Part shown: in pieces, positions 25,691 to 34,326 of the stretch
Layout: each line of letters opens with the position of its first letter
How positions within the stretch are numbered: position 1 is the stretch's first letter
Assembly: GCF_004363235.1 (NCBI RefSeq)
Contig: NZ_SNYW01000006.1
Span: forward strand, 850,065 to 914,064
From: Dongia mobilis
Lineage (GTDB): Bacteria > Pseudomonadota > Alphaproteobacteria > Dongiales > Dongiaceae
Direction of reading: 5' to 3'
Length of the DNA stretch: 64,000 nucleotides
Translations under genes and position numbers: made by a program
The notes under the pieces: model-generated
What the model was told of the DNA's origin: nothing
Databases searched by the model: none
The model's input: the letters and a program-made list of their open reading frames with translations, nothing else

Positions 25691-25707
25691 GCCCTTGGAC
25701 CAAGGGC
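25691..25707. promoter_or_regulatory. Palindromic operator-like site upstream of cobL
   Basis: GCCCTTGGACCAAGGGC is a perfect inverted repeat with 8-base arms around one central base, 59 bases before the cobL ATG. It could bind a dimeric regulator or form a leader hairpin. No regulator gene is adjacent. Confidence 0.4.
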
Positions 25708-25765
25708 ATAGGTCCGCCGGCACCAGGCCCCTGGGTGGGGTCTGGGCCGGTTGCGGGAGTGGGCG

Positions 25766-26980
25766 ATGACGGTCTGGCTGACGGTGATCGGTATCGGCGA
25801 AGACGGGCTTGCCGGCCTCGGCGAGGCGGCGCGCGATGCCCTCGGCGCGGCGCGGGTCGTGTTCGGCGGCCAGCGCCATCTCGCCATGCTGCCGGATTCC
25901 GTGTTGGCCGAGCGACATCCCTGGCCCAGTCCCTTTACCGACGGGCTGAAGGCGCTGCTGGCCCGGCGTGGCCAGCCGGTCTGTGTGCTGGCCAGTGGCG
26001 ATCCCATGCTGTTCGGCGTCGGCGCCACCTTGTCGCGCGAGGTGCCGGCGGCAGAAATGCGCGTGCTGCCGGCACCCTCCGCCTTTTCGCTGGCAGCCGC
26101 GCGCCTTGGCTGGGCGTTGCAGGAGGTGGCGCAGGTCAGCATTCACGGTCGCGCCCTGGAACTGGTGCATCCCCATCTCCATCACGGCGCCCGCCTGCTG
26201 GTACTTGCTCATGACGGGTCGTCGCCGGCGGCGCTCGCGGCGCTGCTGCGGGCGCGCGGCTTCGGCGACAGCCGCCTCGTTGTGCTGGAACATCTCGGTG
26301 GCGCGCTGGAGCGGCGCGTCGAAACCACCGCCGCCGCCTGGCGCGAGGATGATGCGGTGGCACCGCTCAATGTCATTGCCGTGCAATGCCGCGCCGATGC
26401 CGGCGTGCGGCCGATGTCATTGCTGGCGGGCTTGCCTGACGCCGCCTATCGCCATGACGGGCAATTGACCAAGCGCGACGTGCGCGCGGTGACGCTGGCG
26501 CATCTCGGCCCCTGTCCGGGCGAATTGCTGTGGGATGTCGGCGCTGGTTGTGGCTCCATCTCGATCGAATGGATGCGCGCCCATCCTTCCTGCCGCGCCA
26601 TCGCCATCGAGGAAAATGCCGGCCGTCAGGGCCTCATCCGCGCCAATGCCGCCGCGCTCGGCGTACCCGGTCTCCAGCTCGTCGCCGGATCTGCGCCGGG
26701 CGCGCTTGCCGGCCTTGCCGAACCCGATGCCATCTTCATCGGCGGTGGTGTCACGGAGGCCGGCCTGCTCGAGGCCTGCTGGGCGGCGCTGCGGCCCGGC
26801 GGGCGCCTCGTCGCCAATGCCGTGACCTTGCAGAGCGAGACCCTGCTGGTCGCCTGGCGGCAGCGGCTCGGGGGCGATCTCATTCGCCTTGCCGTCTCCC
26901 ATGCGGCACCGCTGGGCAGTTTCGATGCCTGGCGCGGCGCCCTGCCGGTGACCTTGCTTTCCGTCGCCAAGGATCTCTAG
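25766..26980 (+). CDS. cobL: Precorrin-6Y C5,15-methyltransferase (decarboxylating)
   Basis: A 404-residue bifunctional enzyme. Residues 1-200 are the CbiE-like tetrapyrrole methylase ([21 protein letters not shown]). Residues 215-404 are the CbiT-like Rossmann methyltransferase with the SAM loop [14 protein letters not shown]. It methylates C5 and C15 and removes the acetate carboxyl at C12. ATG at 25766 follows GGGAG; the five-residue upstream extension is unlikely. It is transcribed away from the riboswitch-controlled operon. Confidence 0.93.
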   Translation: MTVWLTVIGIGEDGLAGLGEAARDALGAARVVFGGQRHLAMLPDSVLAERHPWPSPFTDGLKALLARRGQPVCVLASGDPMLFGVGATLSREVPAAEMRVLPAPSAFSLAAARLGWALQEVAQVSIHGRALELVHPHLHHGARLLVLAHDGSSPAALAALLRARGFGDSRLVVLEHLGGALERRVETTAAAWREDDAVAPLNVIAVQCRADAGVRPMSLLAGLPDAAYRHDGQLTKRDVRAVTLAHLGPCPGELLWDVGAGCGSISIEWMRAHPSCRAIAIEENAGRQGLIRANAAALGVPGLQLVAGSAPGALAGLAEPDAIFIGGGVTEAGLLEACWAALRPGGRLVANAVTLQSETLLVAWRQRLGGDLIRLAVSHAAPLGSFDAWRGALPVTLLSVAKDL

Positions 26981-27063
26981 TGGCTTGATTAATATGGTAT
27001 ATATGACCCGCGTTAGCTGCTGACGGGGGCTAGGGCGGGGCCTAATTATTCGTTTGTCCACTA

Positions 27064-27077
27064 GATATAAACATATC
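27064..27077. promoter_or_regulatory. GATAT-N4-ATATC inverted repeat before metF
   Basis: GATATAAACATATC is a perfect inverted repeat in an A+T-rich island, about 40 bases upstream of the metF start. Its form resembles operators of ArsR-type methionine/SAH-cycle regulators, but the identity of the regulator is inference and no such gene is in the window. Confidence 0.45.
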
Positions 27078-27115
27078 ATTATGTCGCGATCTCAACCTGG
27101 AACCGAGGTCGCCAG

Positions 27116-28072
27116 ATGCTGCTATCCCCGACCCCTGAGCCAACCCCGGACCCGGCCGTGGCACGATCGGCGCCGGCTGATTTTCGCCGGCGGCCGGATC
27201 GCCCGGCGGCACCGCGCCTCAGTTTCGAGTTCTTTCCGCCCAAGCCGGACCAGCCTGTCGCCGCCTTCTGGCGCACGGTCGCGGATCTCGCGGCGCTCGA
27301 TCCGCAATTCTGCTCGGTGACCTTTGGCGCCGGCGGCTCGACCCGGCGCGCCACCGGCACCATCGCCGCGGAGATCCAGGATCGCCATGGTTTGCCGGCG
27401 GCAGCACATCTCACCTGCGTTGACGCAACCCGCGCCGAGATCGACGCCATCGCTTCAGGTTACTGGCAGACCGGCATCCGCCATATCGTCGCCTTGCGCG
27501 GCGACCCGCGCGGTGGGGCCGGGGGCGCCTATAGTCCGGCCCGCGACGGCTATGCCTATGCCGACGCGCTGGTAGCCGGCCTCGCCCGTCGCCACGCCTT
27601 CGAGATCAGCGTTGCCGCTTATCCCGAAACGCATCCGCAGGCGGCGAGTGCGGCAGCCGACACGGATAACCTGAAGCGAAAGATCGACAACGGCGCCAGC
27701 CGCGCCATCACCCAGTTCTGTTTTGACATGGCGGCTTTCGAGCGCTTTCTCGATCGCGCTGCCCGCGCCGGTGTTGCGGTACCGATTGCCGCCGGTATCC
27801 TGCCCATCGTCAACTTCGCGCGCCTGGAAAGTTTCGCCGCTGCCTGCGGCGCCCATCTTCCGGCCGATCTGCGGCGCGCTGCGGCCGGCATCGACGACGA
27901 GCCACTGCGGCGACATCGCTTTGCCGTCGATCTGGCCATCGCGCAATGCGATGCGCTCTATCGTCTCGGCATCCGCGACTTCCACTTTTATACCCTCAAC
28001 CGCGCTGAACTGGTGAAGGAGATCTGCGACGGGATGGGCTGGTCGCCGCTGGTGCAACGCGCCGCGAACTAG
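27116..28072 (+). CDS. metF: 5,10-methylenetetrahydrofolate reductase
   Basis: A 318-residue FAD TIM-barrel enzyme reducing methylene-THF to methyl-THF for methionine synthesis. The family motif SFEFFPPK is at about residues 36-43, TFGAGGS near 69-75, and ALRGDPRGG near 128. The ribosome site GAGG lies eight bases before the ATG. It stands alone behind an A+T-rich promoter region with an inverted repeat. In this window it would also process one-carbon units delivered to THF by the TMAO demethylase (inference). Confidence 0.92.
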   Translation: MLLSPTPEPTPDPAVARSAPADFRRRPDRPAAPRLSFEFFPPKPDQPVAAFWRTVADLAALDPQFCSVTFGAGGSTRRATGTIAAEIQDRHGLPAAAHLTCVDATRAEIDAIASGYWQTGIRHIVALRGDPRGGAGGAYSPARDGYAYADALVAGLARRHAFEISVAAYPETHPQAASAAADTDNLKRKIDNGASRAITQFCFDMAAFERFLDRAARAGVAVPIAAGILPIVNFARLESFAAACGAHLPADLRRAAAGIDDEPLRRHRFAVDLAIAQCDALYRLGIRDFHFYTLNRAELVKEICDGMGWSPLVQRAAN

Positions 28073-28191
28073 CGACGACCGGAGTGCGGGCGCTGTTTTA
28101 CAGTTGCAAGATTGCCATTGTCTTTTGCCGGATGCGCTGATTTGATCCTCGCGGCCATCCGACAACGCATCAGCGAAAGGCAGCAGGCATC

Positions 28192-29835
28192 ATGGCATCC
28201 GCATCGGCTCCCGACCTCATCCTCTACAATGCCGATATCCGCACCATGGATCCGCTGCAGCCGCGCGCCGAGGCGCTGGCTGCAAGAAACGGGCGCATCG
28301 TCGCTTTGGGCAGCAGCGCCGAGATGCGGGCGCTGGCCAATGGCGCGGCGCGGAAGATCGATGCTGGCGGCCGCCTGGTGCTGCCCGGATTCCAGGACAC
28401 GCATATCCATCTGCAGGACAGCGGCACCGATTTTTGCACCAGTGCCAATCTGGAGGGCGCGCGCACGGTCGATGAATTGCAGCGCCTGATCCGCGACTTC
28501 GCGGCGACGCGCAACGATCACTGGGTGCGCGGCACCGGCTGGTATTCCGGCATTTTCGGCGCCCACAATCTCAACCGCCAGGTGCTGGATGCTGCCGTGC
28601 CGGACCGGCCGGTTTTCATATTTGCGTCAGACGGCCACAATGCAGCGGTGAACACCAAGGCCTGCGAGGAATTGGGCCTTGATGCCAGTGTCGCCGACCC
28701 CTTCGGCGGTCAGTTCGTGCGCGACAAGGATGGCCGGCCGACCGGTCTTGCCTACGAACTCGCCATCGACTGGATCCGGGCGCGCATGCCGAAACGGCCG
28801 CTCGATGCCTATTTCGACGGCGTGCGCTATGGCCAGAAGCTGGCCAACAGCCATGGCATCACCGGCGTGCTCGACGCGCTGGTGCGCGAGCGGCACATGG
28901 TGGTCTATCGCGGTCTCGAGGAGAAGGGCGAACTCAATGTGCGCCTGCGCGCCACCGCCATCGTCAATCCGGGTGACAGCGTGCGGGATTCCCTCGGCCG
29001 CCTCGAGGCGCTGCGCCGCGATTTCCGTTCCGACAACATCTATGTCCATTCGGCCAAATTCTTCCTTGACGGCGTTCTCGAGAACCGCACGGCGGCAATG
29101 ATCGAGGATTATTCCGATGCCACCGGCGGCAATGCCGCGATCATGTTCGACGAGGCCTTGTTGAAGGAACTGATGATCGCCTTCGACGCGGCCCGTTTCC
29201 AGCTGCATGTCCATGTCATCGGCGATCGCGCGACCAGGATCGCCCTCGACAATATCGCGGCCGCGCGGGCGCTCAACGGCGCTTGGCCCAGCCTGCACCA
29301 GTTGGCCCATGTGCAGGTGATTCACCCCGACGACATTCCGCGCCTGCGTGATCTTGGCGTTGTCACCAACATGCAGCCGCTCTGGGCCCGCAACGAGCCC
29401 TCGGTGACCGAGATGGCGCTGCCGCTCATCGGCGAGAAGCGCGGTCGCTGGATGTATCCCTGGCGCACCATCGTCGACAGCGGCGCCCCCTATGCGGTCT
29501 CCAGCGATTGGGGCGTCTCCACCCTCAATCCCTTCAAGATCATGCAGACGGCCGTTACCCGGCAACCGGAAAAGGTGGCGCCCGATTTTCCCGCCTTCGT
29601 CCCGGAGGAGCGCATGAATGTGGAGCAGGTCGTGCGCGGCTATACCACCAAGGCGGCCGAGGCCGCCTGGCGCGCCGACGAGACCGGCTCGCTGACGCCG
29701 GGCCGTTACGCCGATCTTATCCTGCTCGACCGCGACATCTTTTCGATCGATCCCTATGAGATTGGCGGTACCCAGGTGGATCTGACGCTGCTCGGCGGCC
29801 GCGAAGTGCACCGGTCGGAGGGTTTTGCGGGGTAG
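28192..29835 (+). CDS. Amidohydrolase of the YtcJ-like family
   Basis: A 547-residue metal-dependent hydrolase. The entry to the metal site is GFQDTHIHLQDSG (HxH). Further ligand segments are HVHVIGDRA and AVSSDWGVS, and the composite beta-sandwich is formed by the N- and C-terminal 60 residues. YtcJ-type members act on amides, formamides or cyclic imides; the substrate here is not deducible. The gene ends four bases from the convergent agmatinase-family gene. Confidence 0.85.
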   Translation: MASASAPDLILYNADIRTMDPLQPRAEALAARNGRIVALGSSAEMRALANGAARKIDAGGRLVLPGFQDTHIHLQDSGTDFCTSANLEGARTVDELQRLIRDFAATRNDHWVRGTGWYSGIFGAHNLNRQVLDAAVPDRPVFIFASDGHNAAVNTKACEELGLDASVADPFGGQFVRDKDGRPTGLAYELAIDWIRARMPKRPLDAYFDGVRYGQKLANSHGITGVLDALVRERHMVVYRGLEEKGELNVRLRATAIVNPGDSVRDSLGRLEALRRDFRSDNIYVHSAKFFLDGVLENRTAAMIEDYSDATGGNAAIMFDEALLKELMIAFDAARFQLHVHVIGDRATRIALDNIAAARALNGAWPSLHQLAHVQVIHPDDIPRLRDLGVVTNMQPLWARNEPSVTEMALPLIGEKRGRWMYPWRTIVDSGAPYAVSSDWGVSTLNPFKIMQTAVTRQPEKVAPDFPAFVPEERMNVEQVVRGYTTKAAEAAWRADETGSLTPGRYADLILLDRDIFSIDPYEIGGTQVDLTLLGGREVHRSEGFAG

Positions 29836-29838
29836 GAC

Positions 29839-30792
29839 CTATCTCGTCGCCGCCAGCCGCTCCGCGATCAGGCAGAGCATCTCGTACATCAGCGTCGCCG
29901 CGACCAGTGCCGTATTGCCGGTGGTGTCGTAATTGGGCGCCACCTCGACCACATCGGCGCCGATGTAATTTAGCCCGCGCAGGCCGCGCAGCAGCTTCTG
30001 CGCCTCCAGCGTGGTGATGCCGCCGATCTCCGGCGTGCCGGTGCCGGGCGTGTAGATGGGGTCGAGGCCGTCGACATCGAAGGTGAGATAGACCGGTGCG
30101 TCGCCCACCACGCGCCGCGCCTCGGCGATCACCGCGTCGACGCCGATCTCGGCGAATTCCTCCATGAACACCACGCGCATACCTTTCTCGCGCGAGAAGT
30201 CCCAGCCATCGGTCGTGTTCTGCGCGCCGCGAATGCCGATCTGAATCACCTTGGTGGGGTCGATCAGCCCTTCCTCGGTGGCGCGGCGAAAGGGCGAGCC
30301 GTGGCTGAACTTCGAGCCCTGGAACTCGTCCCAGGTGTCGGTATGCGCATCGATATGGACCATGGCGACCGGCCTGTCCTTGGCCAGCGCGCGCAAGATA
30401 GGCAGCGAGATGGTGTGATCGCCGCCGGCCGCAATCGGGATGATGCCGTGGCTCTTCACCCGGGCGAACACCGCCTCGATCTCGTCAAGTGCTTCCGGGT
30501 GCTTCAGCAGGCGCTGGAACAACACGTCGCCGAGATCGGCGACCCGGGCCAGGGCATAGGGGTTGATGCGCGTGACATGGTGCATGGTGCGCATCAGGGA
30601 TGACTGGTTGCGGATCTCGCGCGGGCCGTGGCGGGCGCCGGCGCGGTTGGTGACGCCGCCGTCATAAGGCACGCCGATCAGGCCGATGTCGACGTCATCC
30701 CAATTGTCGGCAAGGGCCACGCGCATGAAGGTCGGAATGCCGGTATAGCGCGGCTGCATCATGGCGTGGGTGTCGGTCGTGTGCTGGCTCAT
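29839..30792 (-). CDS. speB: Agmatinase / guanidino-acid ureohydrolase
   Basis: A 317-residue Mn2+ enzyme of the arginase family. All metal-binding segments are visible: GGDHTISLP, HIDAHTDTW and TFDVDGLDP. It hydrolyses a guanidino compound to urea and an amine; agmatine is the usual guess, but guanidinobutyrate or guanidinopropionate hydrolases look alike. The start at 30792 (MSQHTTD) is chosen over an 18-residue upstream extension. A DauA-like D-arginine dehydrogenase gene lies 1 kb away, and that enzyme's product can lead to guanidinobutyrate, so the two could be linked (inference). Confidence 0.85.
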   Translation of the reverse strand: MSQHTTDTHAMMQPRYTGIPTFMRVALADNWDDVDIGLIGVPYDGGVTNRAGARHGPREIRNQSSLMRTMHHVTRINPYALARVADLGDVLFQRLLKHPEALDEIEAVFARVKSHGIIPIAAGGDHTISLPILRALAKDRPVAMVHIDAHTDTWDEFQGSKFSHGSPFRRATEEGLIDPTKVIQIGIRGAQNTTDGWDFSREKGMRVVFMEEFAEIGVDAVIAEARRVVGDAPVYLTFDVDGLDPIYTPGTGTPEIGGITTLEAQKLLRGLRGLNYIGADVVEVAPNYDTTGNTALVAATLMYEMLCLIAERLAATR

Positions 30793-30922
30793 CTCGCGAT
30801 CTCTGGCTGGCTGTTCCGGTGGATATTGGCGCGCAATCTTAATCATCCCGGGCCGGATTGCGAATCCGCGGGGCCGGTTTTATCCTCTGGCCCCACTGAA
30901 CAGCCTTGGTGGGGGCCAGGCG

Positions 30923-31273
30923 ATGACGATCTGGAACGGATTGCAGGAGCATCGGCAGCATCCGCGCTATCTCTTCGCCGGGACGGCGATGCTGCTGTTC
31001 GACGATGCCGCGCGCGGCCGCACGCTGGCGCTGACCAATTACCGGAACATCTCCCAGGGCGGCGCCTGCATCCTGTCGCCGGACATTCGCGGCTTTGCTG
31101 CGGGCGACCGCCTGTTTCTGATGCCCGAGCGCTATCGGCGCAAGCGCGAGGCGGTCGTCGTCAGCCTGGGCGGCGGGCGCATGCATCTGGAAATTCCGCG
31201 CACGCAGGCGCTGAGCGAATTCGAGGTGGCGGAGATCCTGGAACAGGTCGGCCACCTGGCGGCGCAGGCCTGA
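30923..31273 (+). CDS. PilZ domain protein (c-di-GMP binding)
   Basis: A 116-residue single-domain PilZ protein. The two c-di-GMP motifs are present: RQHPR (RxxxR) near residue 11 and NISQGG (NxSxxG) near residue 41. It likely acts as a c-di-GMP receptor adaptor. It converges with a second PilZ gene whose stop is 11 bases away, and is divergent from the ureohydrolase gene. Confidence 0.85.
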   Translation: MTIWNGLQEHRQHPRYLFAGTAMLLFDDAARGRTLALTNYRNISQGGACILSPDIRGFAAGDRLFLMPERYRRKREAVVVSLGGGRMHLEIPRTQALSEFEVAEILEQVGHLAAQA

Positions 31274-31283
31274 CCTGCCGGAA

Positions 31284-31625
31284 TCAGCGGACGATGCTGG
31301 AAATGATGATGGCGCCGGGAAATGCCATGGCGATGTGAGAAGGGCTGACACGGACCACCGTGGCGATGGTCGGGCCTACTTTCGGCAGGTCGAGCGACAC
31401 CTTGTCGCCGACCGTCACCGGTCCGGACGTCTCGACCAGCGCGCCGCCTTCCGAGATATCGACCAGCTTGCAGGTGACGCGCCGCCCCTTGATCATCACA
31501 TCGGTCGGCAGATTGACGATGTAGCGCTCGGCGCGTCGACGATCGGCGGCCTGCTGGCCATCCTTCTGCAGGTCATTCATCTTTTCATTGTCCGCAAACT
31601 GTTCTCCCACGCGGCAATCTGACAT
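31284..31625 (-). CDS. PilZ domain protein (c-di-GMP binding)
   Basis: A 113-residue (or 98 if started at the ATG at 31580) PilZ protein with RRAER (RxxxR) and DISEGG (DxSxxG). The first 25 residues are polar and probably disordered. The core sequence differs clearly from the convergent PilZ gene, so this is not a recent duplication. Confidence 0.85.
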   Translation of the reverse strand: MSDCRVGEQFADNEKMNDLQKDGQQAADRRRAERYIVNLPTDVMIKGRRVTCKLVDISEGGALVETSGPVTVGDKVSLDLPKVGPTIATVVRVSPSHIAMAFPGAIIISSIVR

Positions 31626-31710
31626 GGCAGCGGTGTCGCGCCAAGCCCTTCACCGCATCCAGAGCGGCATTTTTTCATCTTTTGTTTACCATATCTCGCG
31701 AATTGCCGTC

Positions 31711-32847
31711 TCAGGCTGGTCGGCAGCGGTCGGGACCCAGCGCCGCTGCCGTGATGCCGCGACCGGTAAAGGCCGATCCCAGCGCGCCATCGCAGATCAG
31801 GTCGCGGGTGATTCGGCCAAGGCCGGGCGCCAGCATGATGCCGTAGCCGCCCTGGCCAGCCAGCCAGAAGAATCCATCCGTGCCCGGATCGAACCCGGCC
31901 ACCGGCTGGTGGTCGGCCACGAAGCAGCGCAGGCCGGCCCAGCTGTGTTCGATGCGTCGCACGGTCAGATGCGTCTTGCGCTCCAGCCAGTCGACGATCA
32001 TCGCCATGTCGAGATCCTCCGGCTGCGCGTCGCAGGGCGGGCTTGGCGTGGCATCGCCCAGCGAGGCCATCAGGCGGCCGGCATCCGGTTTCACATAGGA
32101 TTCCGCGGCGCCGTCATCCACCGCTGGCAGGCTGGCTGGCGCGAGGGCCGGATCGCCGGCGATGATGATGGCGGTGCGCCGCATGGGCTGCAGCCCGATC
32201 GGCAGGAGCCCGGCCATCCGGCCGATCTCGTCGGCCCAGGCGCCGGCGGCATTGATCAGGACCGGCGCGCCGAAGACTTCGCCTGACGCGCTGGTGGCCA
32301 GCCAGTTGCCGGCGGCCCGCTCCAGCCCGACGATTCTCTGGTCGCAGGCCAGCGTGCCGCCGCGCGCTTTGAACAGCTTGAGATAGCCCTGGTGGATGGC
32401 GTTCGCATCCATGTCGGTGACATGGCGGTCCAGCATCGCCCGCGCCACCGCCTCGCGCCTGAGCAGCGGGGCGAGGTCGCAGGCCTGTTGCGGAGAGATT
32501 TCCTCGACCGGTGTTTCGGGCGCGGCTTCCGCCATGAACTGATCGATCAGCGCCTCGTCGCCGGCGCCGACGAAGGTGACCGCCTGGCGCGGGCTGAGCA
32601 GGGGCTCGCTGGCAAAGCCGCTGGGCGGCGTGCGCAGGAAAGCGGTGCCGGAAGCGACGATGGCACGGACCAGGGGAGGACCGTAATTCGGGGTGAAGAG
32701 GGCGGCCGACCGGCCGGAACTGTGATAGCCCGGCCGCTCCTCCATTTCGACCATGGTGACCTTGCCGTCGGCCGCCAGTTCGGCTGCCGCCGCGGCGCCC
32801 GAGACGCCGGCGCCGATCACCAGGAAATCGCTGTCGCGCACGCTCAT
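31711..32847 (-). CDS. dauA: D-arginine dehydrogenase-like FAD oxidoreductase
   Basis: A 378-residue DAO-family flavoprotein. The FAD fingerprint GAGVSG is near residue 12. Segments HSSGRSAALFTPNYG, LLSPRQ, GLQPMRR, HSWAGLR and GGYGI closely follow Pseudomonas DauA, which oxidises D-arginine and other D-amino acids to 2-oxo acids. The start at 32847 overlaps the stop of the upstream MATE transporter gene by four bases (ATGA), so they are translated together. Substrate range within D-amino acids is uncertain. Confidence 0.75.
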   Translation of the reverse strand: MSVRDSDFLVIGAGVSGAAAAAELAADGKVTMVEMEERPGYHSSGRSAALFTPNYGPPLVRAIVASGTAFLRTPPSGFASEPLLSPRQAVTFVGAGDEALIDQFMAEAAPETPVEEISPQQACDLAPLLRREAVARAMLDRHVTDMDANAIHQGYLKLFKARGGTLACDQRIVGLERAAGNWLATSASGEVFGAPVLINAAGAWADEIGRMAGLLPIGLQPMRRTAIIIAGDPALAPASLPAVDDGAAESYVKPDAGRLMASLGDATPSPPCDAQPEDLDMAMIVDWLERKTHLTVRRIEHSWAGLRCFVADHQPVAGFDPGTDGFFWLAGQGGYGIMLAPGLGRITRDLICDGALGSAFTGRGITAAALGPDRCRPA

Positions 32848-34208
32848 CGCCACAAGCCCTCCTGTCGCCTGGAGACCCAGTGGAAGCGCGCACCCAGCCC
32901 CAATGTGGCCAGGGCGAGGGCTGCGACGAGCGCCCAGATCAGGGCGGGGACGCCCATGCCGGCTTGGTAGCCCAGGAAATAACCCATCGGAATGCCCACG
33001 AATGCGAAACTGACGATGTAGACGGCGGTCGGGACCAGCGTGTCCGCCGTGCCGCGCAGCGCGCCCATCAGCACACCCTGCAGTCCGTCCACCAGGAACA
33101 GCAGCGCGGTCAGATTGAGCGCCGGCACCAGCAGCCCCAGAACTGCCGGGTCCTGGCTATAGAGACTGGCGATCCGGGGGGCGAGGAAAATCGTCAGCGT
33201 GGCGATGGCGGCCATCACCGCGAATTCGAGGCCGACCGCGATCCAGCCCGCGCGCCGAATATCGCCGGCATTGCGCCGGCCAATGGCATTGCCGACGCGG
33301 ACGGATGCCGCGGTCGATAGGCCCAGGGTCAGCATGTAGACGAAGCTGGTATAGTTGATCGCGGCATACATGGTGGCGAGTTCCGCCGTGCCGAGCCAGC
33401 CCGCCATGACCACCATGAAATTGAAGCAGCCGGTCTCTGCGCCGATGGCAAAGGCCAGCGGCAGGCCGAGGACGATCAGGCGCCGCAAGGTGGCGGCATC
33501 CACCCTGAGCCAGCCCGGGCGCAGGTATCGATCCCGCCCGGGCATGGTCAGGATATAGCCCAGCATCCCGGCCAGCATGAAAAAGCGGGTGATGCTCGTG
33601 GCAAGCGCCGAGCCGGCGGCGCCCATTTCAGGCGCCCCCAGATTGCCCAGGACGAAGACCCAGTTGAGCAGCAGGTTGAGGAGATTGGCGGCAAGGGTCG
33701 CAATCATTCCCGGAAGCGGCCGGTTGATGCCCTCGAGAAAGAACGAGCAGGCCGTGAACATCAGGATGGCCGGTAGCGAATAACCAAGTATGCGCAGGGC
33801 GTCACTGGCGGCCGGGATCGTTTCCACCGGTTGCCCCAGCAGGTCGAGCCAGTATTCCGCGGGCAGCAGCAACGCCGCGCAGAAGGTGCCGAATCCCGCC
33901 GCAATGACCAGCCCTCCGGCCAGGGCGCGGCCGCAGGCGCCATGGTTTCCGGCGCCATCGGCCTGGGCGGTCAGGATGATGGTGCCGATGAGGAGGCCGA
34001 CGCCCACCACCATCAGCGTGACCTGCGGCACGGCGGCGGCGCCGAAGGCAGCCAGGACCTCCTTCCCCTGCCAGCCGCAGAATATGGCGTTCACCGACAG
34101 CATGATGACGAGCCCGGCCCTGGCTGCCATGACCGGCAGGGCCAGCTGCACGGTGCGGCGGAAATGATGGCCGATGCCAAGGGTCGGGGTGGTGGCGGTG
34201 GCGTTCAT
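32844..34208 (-). CDS. MATE family multidrug/metabolite efflux transporter
   Basis: A 454-residue polytopic protein with about twelve hydrophobic helices in two related halves, and the MATE pattern around LPVMAARAGLVIMLSVNAIF and later AIGRRNAGDIRRAG. It exchanges Na+ or H+ for an organic cation or other substrate. It is the first gene of a two-gene unit with the DauA-like dehydrogenase, so it may export a guanidino or amino compound rather than a drug (inference). Confidence 0.88.
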   Translation of the reverse strand: MNATATTPTLGIGHHFRRTVQLALPVMAARAGLVIMLSVNAIFCGWQGKEVLAAFGAAAVPQVTLMVVGVGLLIGTIILTAQADGAGNHGACGRALAGGLVIAAGFGTFCAALLLPAEYWLDLLGQPVETIPAASDALRILGYSLPAILMFTACSFFLEGINRPLPGMIATLAANLLNLLLNWVFVLGNLGAPEMGAAGSALATSITRFFMLAGMLGYILTMPGRDRYLRPGWLRVDAATLRRLIVLGLPLAFAIGAETGCFNFMVVMAGWLGTAELATMYAAINYTSFVYMLTLGLSTAASVRVGNAIGRRNAGDIRRAGWIAVGLEFAVMAAIATLTIFLAPRIASLYSQDPAVLGLLVPALNLTALLFLVDGLQGVLMGALRGTADTLVPTAVYIVSFAFVGIPMGYFLGYQAGMGVPALIWALVAALALATLGLGARFHWVSRRQEGLWR

Positions 34209-34326
34209 CCTGGTTCCGGATCGGTTGCAGCTGGCTCTGGGCGCCTAACCTTGCGGATGAGCCACGGTGCGATTAATCTTAACTAGTTGATTCTGCGAGA
34301 ATCGACAATGGAGCCGCGGGGGGAAG

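Noticed and set aside
25600..25765. Second cobalamin riboswitch before cobL
   Set aside because: The 165 bases before cobL lack the conserved aptamer boxes; only palindromes are seen.
26981..27115. SAM riboswitch before metF
   Set aside because: No SAM-I or SAM-II pattern could be found by eye; an inverted repeat is the only feature.
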